Shown: in pieces, positions 17,987 to 27,531 of the stretch
How positions within the stretch are numbered: the first letter of the stretch is position 1
How the letters are laid out: every line of letters starts with the position of its first letter
Assembly: GCF_007860135.1 (NCBI RefSeq)
Contig: NZ_SJPV01000013.1
Location: 1 to 64,000 of the forward strand
Length of the DNA: 64,000 nt
Direction of reading: 5' to 3'
Source of the DNA: Novipirellula artificiosorum
GTDB taxonomy: Bacteria > Planctomycetota > Planctomycetia > Pirellulales > Pirellulaceae
Program-made: the position numbers and the translations under genes
Notes under the pieces: generated by a model
Database searches by the model: none
Seen by the model: only the letters and a program-made list of their open reading frames with translations
What the model was told of the DNA's origin: nothing

Positions 17987-20470
17987 CTAACTTCGCGTGC
18001 GGTACAGAAATGCGTCGGAGGTGAGCAATGATACGAGCAGCGCTTTCATGCTGCCGCCGCTTTCTCTGTAGGCGCGGTGCGCTTCCTGGAGCACGGGCGC
18101 GTCGTTGAGCGTTTCGTTGCGGCCCATCCAGAATCGGAAGGCGTGGCGGACGAAGACCTGTTCGGCACGTTGGCTTGCGGCAATTTTTCGAATCAACTCG
18201 ATGGCGTCAGCGACTTTGCCGTCCAAAGCGGGTTCGCCGGAATCAATGATCTCGCCTGACGTGTCAACGGGTTTGTCCAGTTCCGTTAATCGGTACAAGC
18301 CGGCATGGTTGTACATCTCGAACGGAAGCCCAAGCGGGTCCATCTTCTCATGACACGTCCAACAATAGTCTTCTCGGGTGACCCGCATCCGGTCACGCAG
18401 TGTATTGTGCGGCTCATCCGGAAGCATTGCGTCCACGGTGATCGGCACATCGGGAACGCCGCCACCAAGCAACCGCTGGCGAATCCATCGGCCGCGGCGG
18501 ATGGCGTGATTGTCCATCGCGTCGGAGTGGGAAACGAGCCAACTGGGATGGGTCAGGATGCCCAACCGCTCGCCTTCGGGGGCCATCGCCAACACGCGTT
18601 CTGGTTTCATCGATCCGTTTCCGAAGCTGCGTCGGCTTACGCGGGCATAGACCTTCGGACCTGCTAGCGTTGCCTCCGTCACGCTGTGATTGATGTTGGC
18701 CTGTCTCTTCACTTCTGGCTTGGGTGGTTCTTTTCCCGGGTTTGCGTCCTTCCAGGCTTGCAGCTTGGCCACCTCGTTCTTTGCCGCTTCGGCCGCCGCC
18801 TTCTTCGCTGCGGCAACGGATGCTGCTTTCTCTTCCTTGGTACTTTTTCGGCCGAAGTAGACACGATCTGCATTCGTCGCCACGACCTTGTCGGTTGTTA
18901 GCAACTGTTTCAGCACATCCTGGTCCTCTTGCAGGATGAGTTCAATCAAACGATCGGTACTTGCCGTCGCGTCGAACATGGCACCGTAGTAGGACTGTCC
19001 CCTTGCGCTCACTCCCGTATCCGCCAACGATTTCGTGTCCTTGCAGATGTAGCCGCCAAGGTCGTAGTCGAAGTAATCACGGAAGAAGCGCAGGATGCGG
19101 GGCTTGCGTATGCGATCGTCGGCCAGCATACGTTGCACTTCGCGGTTCACATCCTCGCGAGTGCGCATCCGTCCTTCGACGACTGCCTTGCGCAACGCTT
19201 CGTCTGGCCTGATGTATCGCAGCGCGTGATTCACTGCCATGCCCAGTTCCCAATCTTGCAGCATAACGCGGCCATGTTGATCCGGTTTGCCGTTCTCGGC
19301 CAGTTCCGGTCGAAAGAGCGCGTCACGATCCAGGAAGATGGATGACAGCCCCAGCACGGCTCCGTCTTTCTTGCCAAGCTTCTCAATCGATTGCTTAACG
19401 ATCGTCAAGTAAACGTCCGACTCCATTTCGTTCGGCGGCCGAAAAGCTAGTGCTTCGAAAAGGTAGTCTACCGCACCGCGCAGGCGTTCGTCGGTCACGC
19501 CGTCTTCCTTCATCAGCTCAAAGACCGGCGTCAACGGACGCACAACCTTTGTGCTGTAGACCAGGCTTGTGGGCAGGCCTCGAAGATCGCCCTTCATTTT
19601 GTCCGCGATGGATTTGGGATCGTCCGTGATCTGATAAGGCTGGGCGATACTCAGCGGACCATCCGCCATGTAGCGAAGGATGTCGCCTGCAACACCCATA
19701 ATCTGAGTCGCTTCGGCGCTATTGACCGTGTAGAAGTCGGGGTAGTTTTCCAGTCCATGAGTGCGTGCCGAAGACAGGACCGCAGGAACGCTCTTGACGG
19801 ATGTGGCATAGGCGACCGTCCCACCCTGCCACTGGATGATGCGATCGGTACCAAAGTAGAGTTTCAGTTCACCACCGTGATTGGTGGGGACGACATCGCC
19901 ATGAGTGCGAAGGCCTGGCTTTGCCGGATCGAACTCCGGCTCCGTGTTGATCAATTCGTTCAGACGCGTGATGTGCTCCTGAGGGGTTACACGCCAAATA
20001 CGCGCCGGAGAAGATGTCGGTTGAAGCTTGATGCCATCAGGCAGCTGACCGAATAGCAACTCGTGATCGACGAAGTTACCCTTGTTGGGATCGAGGTGAT
20101 CGCGAAACCCACCTCGTCCATGCATGACACGTTTCAGTTCATCAACGATGCCGTCTGAAATCTTTAGCCGCTCGATAACCTCTGGTTGCTCCATATCGCT
20201 GGGCGGCATCTCTTTTAAGGTGACCTGTGCCCAAACGCTTCGCCAGGTACCGGCGTTGACTTCATCCACCGGACCCAGGTCTTCGAGCGAAAGGTCGGCC
20301 TCGGGGTCTGTCTCGCCATGACAGTCGACGCAATAATTTGCCAGAAAAGTATTTGCAAAGCGGCCAAAATCTTTGATGACCGTCTGACCGGGCGTGTAAG
20401 TCTCGCCATGGGCCACGGACAGCGGGGCCCACAACAGCGTCATGACCAGAACGAATCGGACCTTGCTCAT
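17987..20470 (-). CDS. Planctomycete c-type cytochrome with PSD domains (DUF1587/1592/1588/1585)
   Basis: The 827-residue exported protein has an N-terminal heme c site (CVDCH, residues 47-51) after a signal peptide. It then carries the string of planctomycete-specific domains usually labelled DUF1587, DUF1592, DUF1588 and DUF1585. A second CxxCH (DYCWTCHEKMDPLG) lies near the C-terminus. A lysine/alanine-rich insert (around KKAAAEAAKNEVAKLQAWKD) separates the central domains. In planctomycetes these proteins are almost always paired with a DUF1552 or DUF1501 protein, as here: the reading frames overlap by four bases at 20467-20470. The pair is thought to act in extracytoplasmic redox or polymer degradation; the exact reaction is unknown. 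Confidence 0.88.
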   Translation of the reverse strand: MSKVRFVLVMTLLWAPLSVAHGETYTPGQTVIKDFGRFANTFLANYCVDCHGETDPEADLSLEDLGPVDEVNAGTWRSVWAQVTLKEMPPSDMEQPEVIERLKISDGIVDELKRVMHGRGGFRDHLDPNKGNFVDHELLFGQLPDGIKLQPTSSPARIWRVTPQEHITRLNELINTEPEFDPAKPGLRTHGDVVPTNHGGELKLYFGTDRIIQWQGGTVAYATSVKSVPAVLSSARTHGLENYPDFYTVNSAEATQIMGVAGDILRYMADGPLSIAQPYQITDDPKSIADKMKGDLRGLPTSLVYSTKVVRPLTPVFELMKEDGVTDERLRGAVDYLFEALAFRPPNEMESDVYLTIVKQSIEKLGKKDGAVLGLSSIFLDRDALFRPELAENGKPDQHGRVMLQDWELGMAVNHALRYIRPDEALRKAVVEGRMRTREDVNREVQRMLADDRIRKPRILRFFRDYFDYDLGGYICKDTKSLADTGVSARGQSYYGAMFDATASTDRLIELILQEDQDVLKQLLTTDKVVATNADRVYFGRKSTKEEKAASVAAAKKAAAEAAKNEVAKLQAWKDANPGKEPPKPEVKRQANINHSVTEATLAGPKVYARVSRRSFGNGSMKPERVLAMAPEGERLGILTHPSWLVSHSDAMDNHAIRRGRWIRQRLLGGGVPDVPITVDAMLPDEPHNTLRDRMRVTREDYCWTCHEKMDPLGLPFEMYNHAGLYRLTELDKPVDTSGEIIDSGEPALDGKVADAIELIRKIAASQRAEQVFVRHAFRFWMGRNETLNDAPVLQEAHRAYRESGGSMKALLVSLLTSDAFLYRTRS

Positions 20471-21786
20471 ACCAGCACTTCCTTGAGGGGGCCGGTACCG
20501 ACGTCGAACTTCTTGGCCATTTTGTCGTCCATGTTGAACCGTTCACAGTTCTGACCGGCTGCGTGAAGGAGCGTGGTGTAGAGCGCATTGATGGGGCGTT
20601 TGCCGCTGAGTTGCGTGAAGCAACCGGTCTTGATGGTGCCGTCGAAGTTGCCCAAAAGCATGAAGGGCCAGTTGGCGCCGTTGGTGTGCTGTTTGTCCGC
20701 GTTGTTGCTGGTGTAGACGATCAGCGTATTGTCCATCATGGTGCCACTTCCTTCGGGCACGCTTTCCAGCGTTTCCATGATTCGGACCAGCATGCGACTG
20801 TTGTACTGACGAATCTTGATCCAAATCGGATTGCCGGGCTGATCCATGTGCCCAAGATTGTGTCCCTGTTGATCGATGCCCAATCCCTTCCAGGCACCGA
20901 AAATCTCGCCACGACCCGAGCCAATGGTCAGCGTGTTGGTGATTCCCGATGTGAGCGCCGAAATGCCGAGGTCCAGCAGAACATCGTGCCAATCGGTTTC
21001 GAACTCAGGCTTGGTGTATCGCTCGTCAACCGTGGGAGCAAATTTTCGCAAGTGATCGGCAACCGTATCGAGACGCGTCCGCAGACCGTTGACCTCCTTG
21101 AAGCCCTGGACGTATTGTCCGTAACGTTGCTGGTCTGGCGCTGGAAGCGATCGCCCCTTAGTGGCGGCCAGCTTTTCAACCTGATTCAACACACTCGATC
21201 GGGCCTCGTGCTGGAGTCGAATGTCGCCGGAGGAAATGCCGCCGTACAGCATCTGGTAAAGATGATTCGGATTCGAATGCATGAAGATCGGCTGACCGGC
21301 GCCGCTAGCCGACAGCGTCGCAATCGTCGGTTTGGTCTTCATGTTCTCAATCGAGTCCATGCCGACGCATAGATGAGGCAGAAGCGTCTGTGGCAGAACC
21401 TTGCTCAGTTCATAGTCGATCGTCGATGCGCTGGGCGGCACACCGTCGCTGCCGCGATAGCCGCCGAGAGCGCCGAAGAACGCACTGTGCGAGGGACTGG
21501 TGTGGATGCCGTGCAAACCGTTGATGATATGCAACCGGTCCTTGTAAGGTTCGAGTGCACCAATAGGCTCGGGAAGCTTGGCATTCGCCAGGGAGCCGCT
21601 GCTTTTCATCCCTTCCGGAATGCAGGTCTTTGGATCAAAGCCCTGGTTCTGCATAAAGAAGACAATACGCTTTGGAACCGCCTTGCGAGTGGGCGATGCC
21701 AAGAGACGTTTGGGAGTTAGCGAGGCGGCAAACGTAGCACCGCTGCTGGCTGCGATTCCTTGCAGCACTTTCCTGCGATTGAGCAT
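20467..21786 (-). CDS. DUF1552 family protein, Tat-exported
   Basis: Protein of 439 residues with a twin-arginine-type leader (MLNRRKVLQGIAASSGATFA) and the DUF1552 body: KRIVFFMQNQGFDPKTCIPEG, GLHGIHTSPSHSAFFGALGG and the late VYTSNNADKQHTNGANWPFM. Tat export implies the protein folds, and may bind a cofactor, before transport. It is the first gene of a two-gene operon with the PSD-domain cytochrome, coupled through an ATGA overlap. Function of the family is unknown; the fold is related to alkaline-phosphatase/sulfatase-like proteins. Confidence 0.88.
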   Translation of the reverse strand: MLNRRKVLQGIAASSGATFAASLTPKRLLASPTRKAVPKRIVFFMQNQGFDPKTCIPEGMKSSGSLANAKLPEPIGALEPYKDRLHIINGLHGIHTSPSHSAFFGALGGYRGSDGVPPSASTIDYELSKVLPQTLLPHLCVGMDSIENMKTKPTIATLSASGAGQPIFMHSNPNHLYQMLYGGISSGDIRLQHEARSSVLNQVEKLAATKGRSLPAPDQQRYGQYVQGFKEVNGLRTRLDTVADHLRKFAPTVDERYTKPEFETDWHDVLLDLGISALTSGITNTLTIGSGRGEIFGAWKGLGIDQQGHNLGHMDQPGNPIWIKIRQYNSRMLVRIMETLESVPEGSGTMMDNTLIVYTSNNADKQHTNGANWPFMLLGNFDGTIKTGCFTQLSGKRPINALYTTLLHAAGQNCERFNMDDKMAKKFDVGTGPLKEVLV

Positions 21787-22148
21787 GATCGAACTTTCAA
21801 GGTGAAAAACGGTCGATTGTCATTGATCTGGGTGTCGGGTGAAACTTGCTAATCCGTCCAGACTTTGATTTGCGAAGTCACACGCCCCGGATCGTAGCAG
21901 CAGGTAATTGTGATCTGAAACAAATGCGGAAGAAGTGAGAAAGGATTCACCGACCGCTGCGCCTCGCACCGCATCCATTCTAGCCGTCCAGGGATTTGCT
22001 GCAACTGATAGCTTGGCAAGGCCTTGCGTGATCTCGTTGGACACCGTGGGTGAACCAGCCAGTTGAATGCGTGACCGGGCGCCCTTACAATGTGAGACGC
22101 GTGCAAATTTCGCTGAAGCACGGGACAAGCTTTCATCGGAGCAGAGTA

Positions 22149-22730
22149 ATGATCTGGGCACTTTATGGTTGCTGTTTCGCCTTGATGATCATCCTGGCAA
22201 TTGTTGCGATGCCATCGGATGTGCGAGCACTGATCCTCGAGAACTGCAAGTGCTCCAAAGGCCGATTTCGTCTGCGGTATGTCACCAAAGAACTCGGTTC
22301 CGTATCGCGATTTTACGGTGAGTTACTCTTCACCGCTGCTATTCTTGCGATCGTGGTTGGCTTCGGGCTGATCGTGTTGGACAGCGTTGTCAAGACTGAG
22401 ATCATTCACAGTGCGGTAAAGCAAGCCGACTGGGATCTCAGCAAGTGGGAAAAAGACCTTCGTTCGTTCCCTAACAACGTGGAACACAAATTCACTCAGC
22501 ATCATATTTCTCAAGGCGGCACCAAAGAATCGGCCCGCAGCATCATGATCTTTCTATGGAGGGGTCTGCCTGTCATCATGTTGCTCTGCTTCGTCGCAGT
22601 GCTATTGACCATGCGAATGTCGTCACGCGTCTTCACCCGCGCTCTGGAGTCGCTCGTCACAGACGAAACGTTAAGAAACCGTCGGCGCACGAAACAACGG
22701 TATCTGCGGTCGACATCTTCGTTTCTCTAG
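22149..22730 (+). CDS. Hypothetical membrane protein, C-terminus ends in a repeat
   Basis: ATG at 22149 with GGAG about eight bases upstream gives a 193-residue protein. It has three hydrophobic segments: WALYGCCFALMIILAIVAM, LLFTAAILAIVVGFGLIVLD and LPVIMLLCFVAVLLTM. The loop between segments 2 and 3 is charged and helical. I do not recognise a family. Its stop codon (TAG, 22728-22730) lies at the edge of a GCTGGACAGCGCC repeat end, so the native C-terminus may have been replaced. Confidence 0.6.
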   Translation: MIWALYGCCFALMIILAIVAMPSDVRALILENCKCSKGRFRLRYVTKELGSVSRFYGELLFTAAILAIVVGFGLIVLDSVVKTEIIHSAVKQADWDLSKWEKDLRSFPNNVEHKFTQHHISQGGTKESARSIMIFLWRGLPVIMLLCFVAVLLTMRMSSRVFTRALESLVTDETLRNRRRTKQRYLRSTSSFL

Positions 22731-22760
22731 CTGGACAGCGCCACTTTATGAGCGGCAACA
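22727..22760. repeat. Solo TIR-C end between convergent genes
   Basis: CTAGCTGGACAGCGCCACTT... followed by TATGAGCGGCAA matches the left end of the element at 37484. Its CTAG supplies stop codons for both convergent reading frames, the membrane protein on + and the broken glycoside hydrolase on -. Confidence 0.75.
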
Positions 22761-24145
22761 ATCAGCGGTGAATCATAGACAGGCAGGTTTTCAAACAGGG
22801 TTCCTTGCCCGGTAGGCCTCCATGTATCCCGCGGCATTTGGTAGGCACGTCCGGTGAGCAAATCGACTAACACGGGCTCTTCGAACTGGAGATTCAATGC
22901 CTGTAGTTTCATTCTTTCAAACTCAGGTGCTTCACCGGGTTTATCATTTGCTCGCCAATAAGTGATCAGTCCACCGCCACTCGGTCCACGCCATGCGGTT
23001 CTGCCACACCCACAACTTCTTATTGCTGCCTTCTAGGACGAGCATGCCCCGCTGTTTTGGATCACGATGGACAAAACTCATTCCTTCGGTAAGCTCGCAA
23101 ACAAGCTGTAACACCTTGCCGCGCGCAGTCGGCGTCCAGGGATCAAGTTGTTTACACAAACCGTAGTGCTCATCCTTGGTCGTGAGGTTAAAAAGGTTCC
23201 ACGGCATGACAAACGCGGTCACTCGCTCGCCATCGTTTCCAACCACGCCGAGCGCGTCCCATAGGGCGGTCAGCAAATCTCTCGCCGCCTCGTTTTCGGT
23301 GATCTCACGCTTCTTCACGTTCATCTCATCCGTGCAGAACGCAACATTGGCCGTGATCCCGGCCCTTTTTTTGACTTCTTCGAATTGGCTCTGCAGCGAC
23401 CAATCGTAACGGTCCTTCATGGGGATATACTCGACGTCCCAGTAGCGATGAATGCAAATTGCGTGCAGCTTGCCATTGTTGAAAAGCGGTGCGGCGGCTT
23501 TCGAGTAAACGTGCTCGCCATGACGAAGGGATCCTTCAATCCAACCGCCTGGGCTAACCATCATTTTTGGATCAACCGAATGAATACCGTCGGCCAATCC
23601 TTCGAGCGCTGCAGCATAATCCGCGGCGGGAATCGGATTCGGGTTGTTCGATTTCCAAGTCGGTTCGTTGATCGCACTGTAGAATCGCACGCCCCAGTCT
23701 TGGATTCCTTGCGAACGAAGCCATGGACTGTTCGGCCCAAATCGTTTGGCGAACGCGCTGCCGATCACTTCCCAACGATCGCGTCCGCCCAATGCTGTGT
23801 GCCATCGTGTGTAGTACTCGAACAAAAAGATCGGCTCGATACTGTAGCGATGGGCCATCAGGATGACATTGTCGAGTTGTTCGGGTTTCGGCTCTCCGGT
23901 CTCCAAGCCGTAGTGCTCTGGCGAAATAGGGATTCGGCACATCCCCGCCCTCACCGTCTGGAGCGTCTGAATTTTGCTTCTGCTTTGTCCAGGTTGATCT
24001 CAATGTTACCGCCACCGATCTGAGCAGGCACGTCAGCACACAATCGATTGGCTCCAACGCTGACGACCGAAATGGCAACCTGCAGGACAAGTACAATTCT
24101 TTTTGGTGGTGGTGATACCATCATGGCATCCTTTCGAGTTTGCAT
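22727..24145 (-). pseudogene. Secreted clan-A-type glycoside hydrolase, two frameshifts
   Basis: Three frames join into one protein. 24145 to ~23972 encodes a signal peptide and ADVPAQIGGGNIEINLDKAE. ~23972-22944 carries the catalytic region, with INEPTW (likely acid/base Glu) and CTDEMNV (possible nucleophile). ~22949-22727 gives the C-terminal segment NDKPGEAPEFERMKLQ and FEEPVLVDLLTGRAYQMP. The first shift is at an A4 run (T4 at 23972-23975 on the + strand), where one extra A would restore KIQTLQTVRAGM; the second is at an AAA run near 22947-22949. No other stop interrupts the frames. A recent pseudogene or sequencing errors in homopolymers both fit. The last codons (HKVALSS) come from the repeat end. 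Confidence 0.78.
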
Positions 24146-24309
24146 CTTTCTGGGCGATTAAGGCGGGGGTTTATTAGATACGTACGAATAGCTTGAAAGC
24201 TACCCGTTAACAATTGCTGCAAAGCGTCCAAATTCCATGGTAAACAAACCTTATCTCGTACGTTTCGTCCTATAGAGCCCCCCGCCCCTGTTGCCTGCCC
24301 CTCTGAGAA

Positions 24310-24765
24310 ATGGACGCCGACCAGTTGCCATTCTTGAAAATTCTCTGTTCGGTGACTCTAGTCGTTGCCGTTGTGACTTCGAACACCGCGGCCGAGCCAG
24401 ATAGCTGGGATGAGTTTGCTGTGGCAATGTCAGATCAGGAGCCCCCCAGTGATGCGGCCGAAAACAAATTGATGGACAAACCGATGTCGCTTGATTGGCC
24501 ACCGGTGCCAGCCGACTTCCGCAGCACCAAGCATAACGTCCACTCAGCTCGTTTAACCGACAACCACGGCGTGGGCATCGAGCTGGTATCGGACGGTGAC
24601 CAGCACAGCCGATGCTATGTTGACGGCGATTCGATTCAATGGTTGATCGCGGAAGTTGATAACGGCCCGTCGGAGACATTTATGTCGGGATATTTTGATC
24701 CGAAGCGGAAACCGGTTCCGCTGGGGCAGGCTGTCCAGGGTGAGATTCGGTTGCGATCTGTGTGA
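24310..24765 (+). CDS. Hypothetical exported protein (151 aa)
   Basis: An N-terminal hydrophobic stretch (FLKILCSVTLVVAVVTSNTA) resembles a signal peptide, followed by acidic sequence (SWDEFAVAMSDQEPPSDAAE) and a beta-rich C-terminal half (GVGIELVSDGDQHSRCYVDG). I do not recognise a family. The stop lies just inside a 44-bp tandem repeat, so the C-terminus may be truncated. Confidence 0.45.
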   Translation: MDADQLPFLKILCSVTLVVAVVTSNTAAEPDSWDEFAVAMSDQEPPSDAAENKLMDKPMSLDWPPVPADFRSTKHNVHSARLTDNHGVGIELVSDGDQHSRCYVDGDSIQWLIAEVDNGPSETFMSGYFDPKRKPVPLGQAVQGEIRLRSV

Positions 24766-24845
24766 CCAGAAGGGCATCGGACGGTGGAGTGAAACCGCCG
24801 ACTGTGTGACCAGAAGGGCATCGGACGGTGGAGTGAAACCGCCGA
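24758..24845. repeat. 44-bp perfect tandem duplication
   Basis: Two adjacent 44-base units (24758-24801 and 24802-24845) read CTGTGTGACCAGAAGGGCAT.. and end in TGAAACCGCCGA. The unit contains a short inverted repeat (TCGGACGGT / ACCGCCGA). Confidence 0.9.
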
Positions 24846-24942
24846 TGAACGCTAATGAACACTGACAAAGAAAAGAAGATGAGTAAGTTGCCACGCGCTG
24901 AACGCCTAAACAATGGCATGCATTGGATAAGCTAGGGCACCC

Positions 24943-26115
24943 ATCAGCGACGATTTGCGTTCCTCAGCGGTTCTGCCATACTTGCAATTGCAGCAATAAT
25001 CCTGTTGCTGATGGCGATCTCCTCTGGCAATGCGGCAGAGCCGAAATCGCGGCGGCCGAATATCGTATTGATTGTCGCCGACGATCTCGGTTTCTCCGAC
25101 ATCGGCTGCTACGGCCACGGAATCGCTCGACGGACTCAGTTTGCTTCCCACCTTCGCCAAGGACAATTTGCCGCGTGATACGTTGTTTTTCGAGATGAAT
25201 GGGAATCGAGCCGTTCGGACCGAGAAATGGAAGGCGGTTGCTCGCGAGGGGCTTTCCAAAGACTCGCGGTACCGTGTACAGATCCCAATCGAGATTTGGG
25301 AACTGTATGACATGCAGGGCCACCGCACGGAGAGGAACGATGTCGCTGCGGAGAACCCCGAGGTGTTGCGTGGTTTGGTGGGCCGGTGGGAGCAGTGGAT
25401 TCAAACACCCGCTAGAAATCATATGCCTCCTAACACGCTGACGCCTGAAGAAGCCGAACTTGGATTTGAACGGCTATTCAATGGAGTCAACTTCGACGGA
25501 TGGAAAAACCCCGGTAGCTGGAAGGTCGAGAATAATGCCTTCGCGTTCGCGACCCAAGGCGGCGGCCTTGTCTATCGGACGAAGAGGATTCCGGACAACT
25601 TTGAACTCCGTTTCGATTGGAAAGTCGCCGAAGGAAGCAACAGCGGTGTCACCTGCCGACCGGGGCTGTACGAATACCAGATTTTGGACAATGCCGGAAA
25701 TGGTGACGGTAAGAATCCAAGAACCAGTGCCGCCTCGTTGTATTTCTGCATGGCGCCTTCGCACGACGCAACGAAACCGGTCGGTCTTTGGAATTCATCG
25801 CGGATGATCTACAAGGATACGGTGATCCAACACTGGCTCAATGGTCAGAAGGTGATTGACTTCAACTACAGCGATCCGAAATGGGCAGCCAACGTGGAGC
25901 TGTTGCGACGCGGGGGCGGGACGGATTTGACCGACCGCGGGGCACCCCTCGTGCTTCAAAATCACGGCCATCCCGTTTGGTTTCGCAACATCAAACTTCG
26001 TGAAATTCCCGAAAGTGAATTACTCGATACCTCACCCATCAAGCCAACCAAAATTCCACCGGAAGCCCTTGAGTCGGAAGCAAGAATTTTGAGTTGGCAC
26101 GAAAAGCACCCGTAG
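24943..26115 (+). pseudogene. Internally deleted sulfatase joined to a DUF1080 domain
   Basis: The 5' part encodes a signal-like hydrophobic stretch and an unmistakable sulfatase start (RRPNIVLIVADDLGFSDIGC). After about 25120 the sequence jumps, in a different frame, to a sulfatase C-terminal region (LDGLSLLPTF, DTLFFEMNGNRAVRTEKWKA, WELYDMQGHRTERNDVA). The intervening ~300 residues, including the CxPxR site, are missing. The downstream frame (open from TTG 25072) continues into an apparently complete DUF1080 domain (residues ~130-347: FERLFNGVNFDGWKNPGSWK, EGSNSGVTCRPGLYEYQILD). Sulfatase-DUF1080 fusions exist in planctomycetes, so the fusion itself is probably native and the deletion secondary. 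The N-terminal piece has a TAG shortly upstream and no clear ATG. Confidence 0.8.
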
Positions 26116-26144
26116 GGCGATATTTCACGCGATTCCTGACGTGA

Positions 26145-26197
26145 GACAGGCTTCCAACCTGTCATCACTACCCCCATGACAGGCTGGAAGCCTGTCC
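26145..26197. repeat. GACAGGCTTCCA / TGGAAGCCTGTC palindrome, copy 1
   Basis: Inverted repeat around GACAGGCTTCCAACCTGTCA and TGACAGGCTGGAAGCCTGTC. Related copies are at 54020-54078 and 54728-54790. It lies between the DUF1080 remnant and the oxidoreductase remnant. Confidence 0.8.
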
Positions 26198-26203
26198 AAC
26201 GTC

Positions 26204-26617
26204 ATGGAGCCAAAAATGACCAACCTTCTGAACCGGCGACAATGGATCGGTGCAACCGCCGCATCGTTATCCGTTCCCTCCTTCTTTCCATCTTCCGCCA
26301 CGGCACAGAGTGCCCAAAACGATCGCCCCATCGCTGCCGTTATTGGTGCGGGCGGGCGAGGTACTTCGATGGCTTGGCATCAGTTTGGACGTAGCGCCAA
26401 TCTGGTCGCAATCTGTGACGTTGATCTGCCTGAGGCCGAGCGGGCCGCAGCGACGATCGAAGCGAAAATCGGCGTACGCCCAGATGTTTATCAGGATTAC
26501 CGAAAGCTGCTGGAAAGAGACGACATTGAAGTCGTCGGCAACGCCACGCCAGACCACTGGCATACCAAGATCAATATCATTGCTTCGACAATATCGATGT
26601 CCTTGCTGCGAATCTGA
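26204..26617 (+). pseudogene. Gfo/Idh/MocA-family oxidoreductase, N-terminal remnant
   Basis: It carries a Tat-like leader (NRRQWIGATAAS) followed by the Rossmann start of secreted Gfo/Idh/MocA oxidoreductases: IAAVIGAGGRGTSMAWHQF, ANLVAICDVD, VYQDYRKLLERDDIEVV and TPDHWHTK. Homology stops right after the HWHTK segment, before the catalytic EKP motif, and the frame closes at 26617. Full-length members are ~400-450 residues, so only the NAD(P)-binding half-domain remains. Confidence 0.85.
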
Positions 26618-26805
26618 AATATCCGGGCGAGATTGATCTGTGGTGCATGACGGTACGTGACGAGAAGTATCTCACAAGCATGGCGGCAGGATACCCGACA
26701 CAGGCTCCGCAGGTCAGCGACTTGACGGACCGGCAGCAACTTGATCTCGAATCCGCAAACGTATTGGCGAGTTTGAAGTACGCTGGAGAGGAACTTGGTT
26801 TATGA
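26581..26805 (+). pseudogene. Unidentified protein C-terminal fragment
   Basis: A frame with natural composition (FDNIDVLAANLKYPGEIDLW, MTVRDEKYLTSMAAGYPTQA) runs without a start to a TGA at 26803-26805. It begins where the oxidoreductase homology ends. I cannot assign a family. It looks like the tail of a second gene brought in by a deletion. Confidence 0.4.
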
Positions 26806-26833
26806 ACACGGATAGCAGCATCCAAGTCATCGC

Positions 26834-26947
26834 TAAGCATCGCGTGAACAACAAGTGACGACTTTGGTAGTGGACGAGGCCACGAGTCCCGGGTTGCAGG
26901 ACTCGTGGCCTCGTCCACTACCTTCGTTATTAATCCCGCGATGCTTA
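26834..26947. mobile_element. 114-bp palindromic element with TAAGCATCGCG ends (DR1 core family)
   Basis: The termini are an 11-base perfect inverted repeat (TAAGCATCGCG / CGCGATGCTTA). The centre is the GTGGACGAGGCCACGAGTCC palindrome (26870-26918) also present at 117-165 and 2382-2430, where it is in the opposite orientation and the right half ends CACGCGATGCTA. No coding capacity. Confidence 0.82.
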
Positions 26948-26981
26948 GAGAGTCTTCACGAAGAGTGTTGCTTCCGCGCTT

Positions 26982-27531
26982 GTGAAAAATGACTGGCGAA
27001 CGATCCGCGATGGAATTGAAGTCAAACTATGCCAAGTCCCAGGACAATGCGATAGTGACGCGATGCAAATCGGTGAAGAATCTCCGCCCGCTTCAACTCA
27101 GAATGATCGCGAGATGTTCATTCTTTGCCGTAGTCAGGATCGGCTCAAGAAAGACGAAGCGATCATTCGTCGTAGCGAAGCGAAGATTTGAGCAGCGTCG
27201 AAAGTCGATGGCAGATCGATGCAGGAAACAACGTCGTGATGTGCAATAGGTCGAACGCGAGGTAGGCCGCCTTCTGGGTCAAATCACTCGAGCGGCTCGC
27301 TTGTTTGACGTGACCGTTGAAGCCTCCGACAACGGCGCTGCGCAACTGCGATATAGTAAGAACAAGATAAACGACGACTGGGCAACCTTGAGCGCAGGAT
27401 GCTATCTGCTTCGCACGAACGTGCTTGACTGGAGCGACGAGGAACTCTGGAAAGCTCACGTACAACTCAATGCCTCGGAGTCGGCATTTAGAATACACAA
27501 AACCGATTTAGTGACAGAATTGGACCACTGA
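26982..27531 (+). mobile_element. Decayed IS1634-type transposase, C-terminal part
   Basis: Pieces in more than one frame match what I know of IS1634-family DDE transposases: EMFILCRSQDRLKKDEAIIR, then RFEQRR, EVGRLLGQITRAARLFDV, and finally LSAGCYLLRTNVLDWSDEEL followed by NASESAFRIHKTDL. In intact copies the last block (GCYxLRTN..W..EELW.AY.QL..AE.AFR) precedes ~100 more residues with the final acidic residue. Here the frame stops at 27531. No terminal inverted repeats were found. It is immobile and indicates a past insertion in this decayed zone. Confidence 0.75.
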
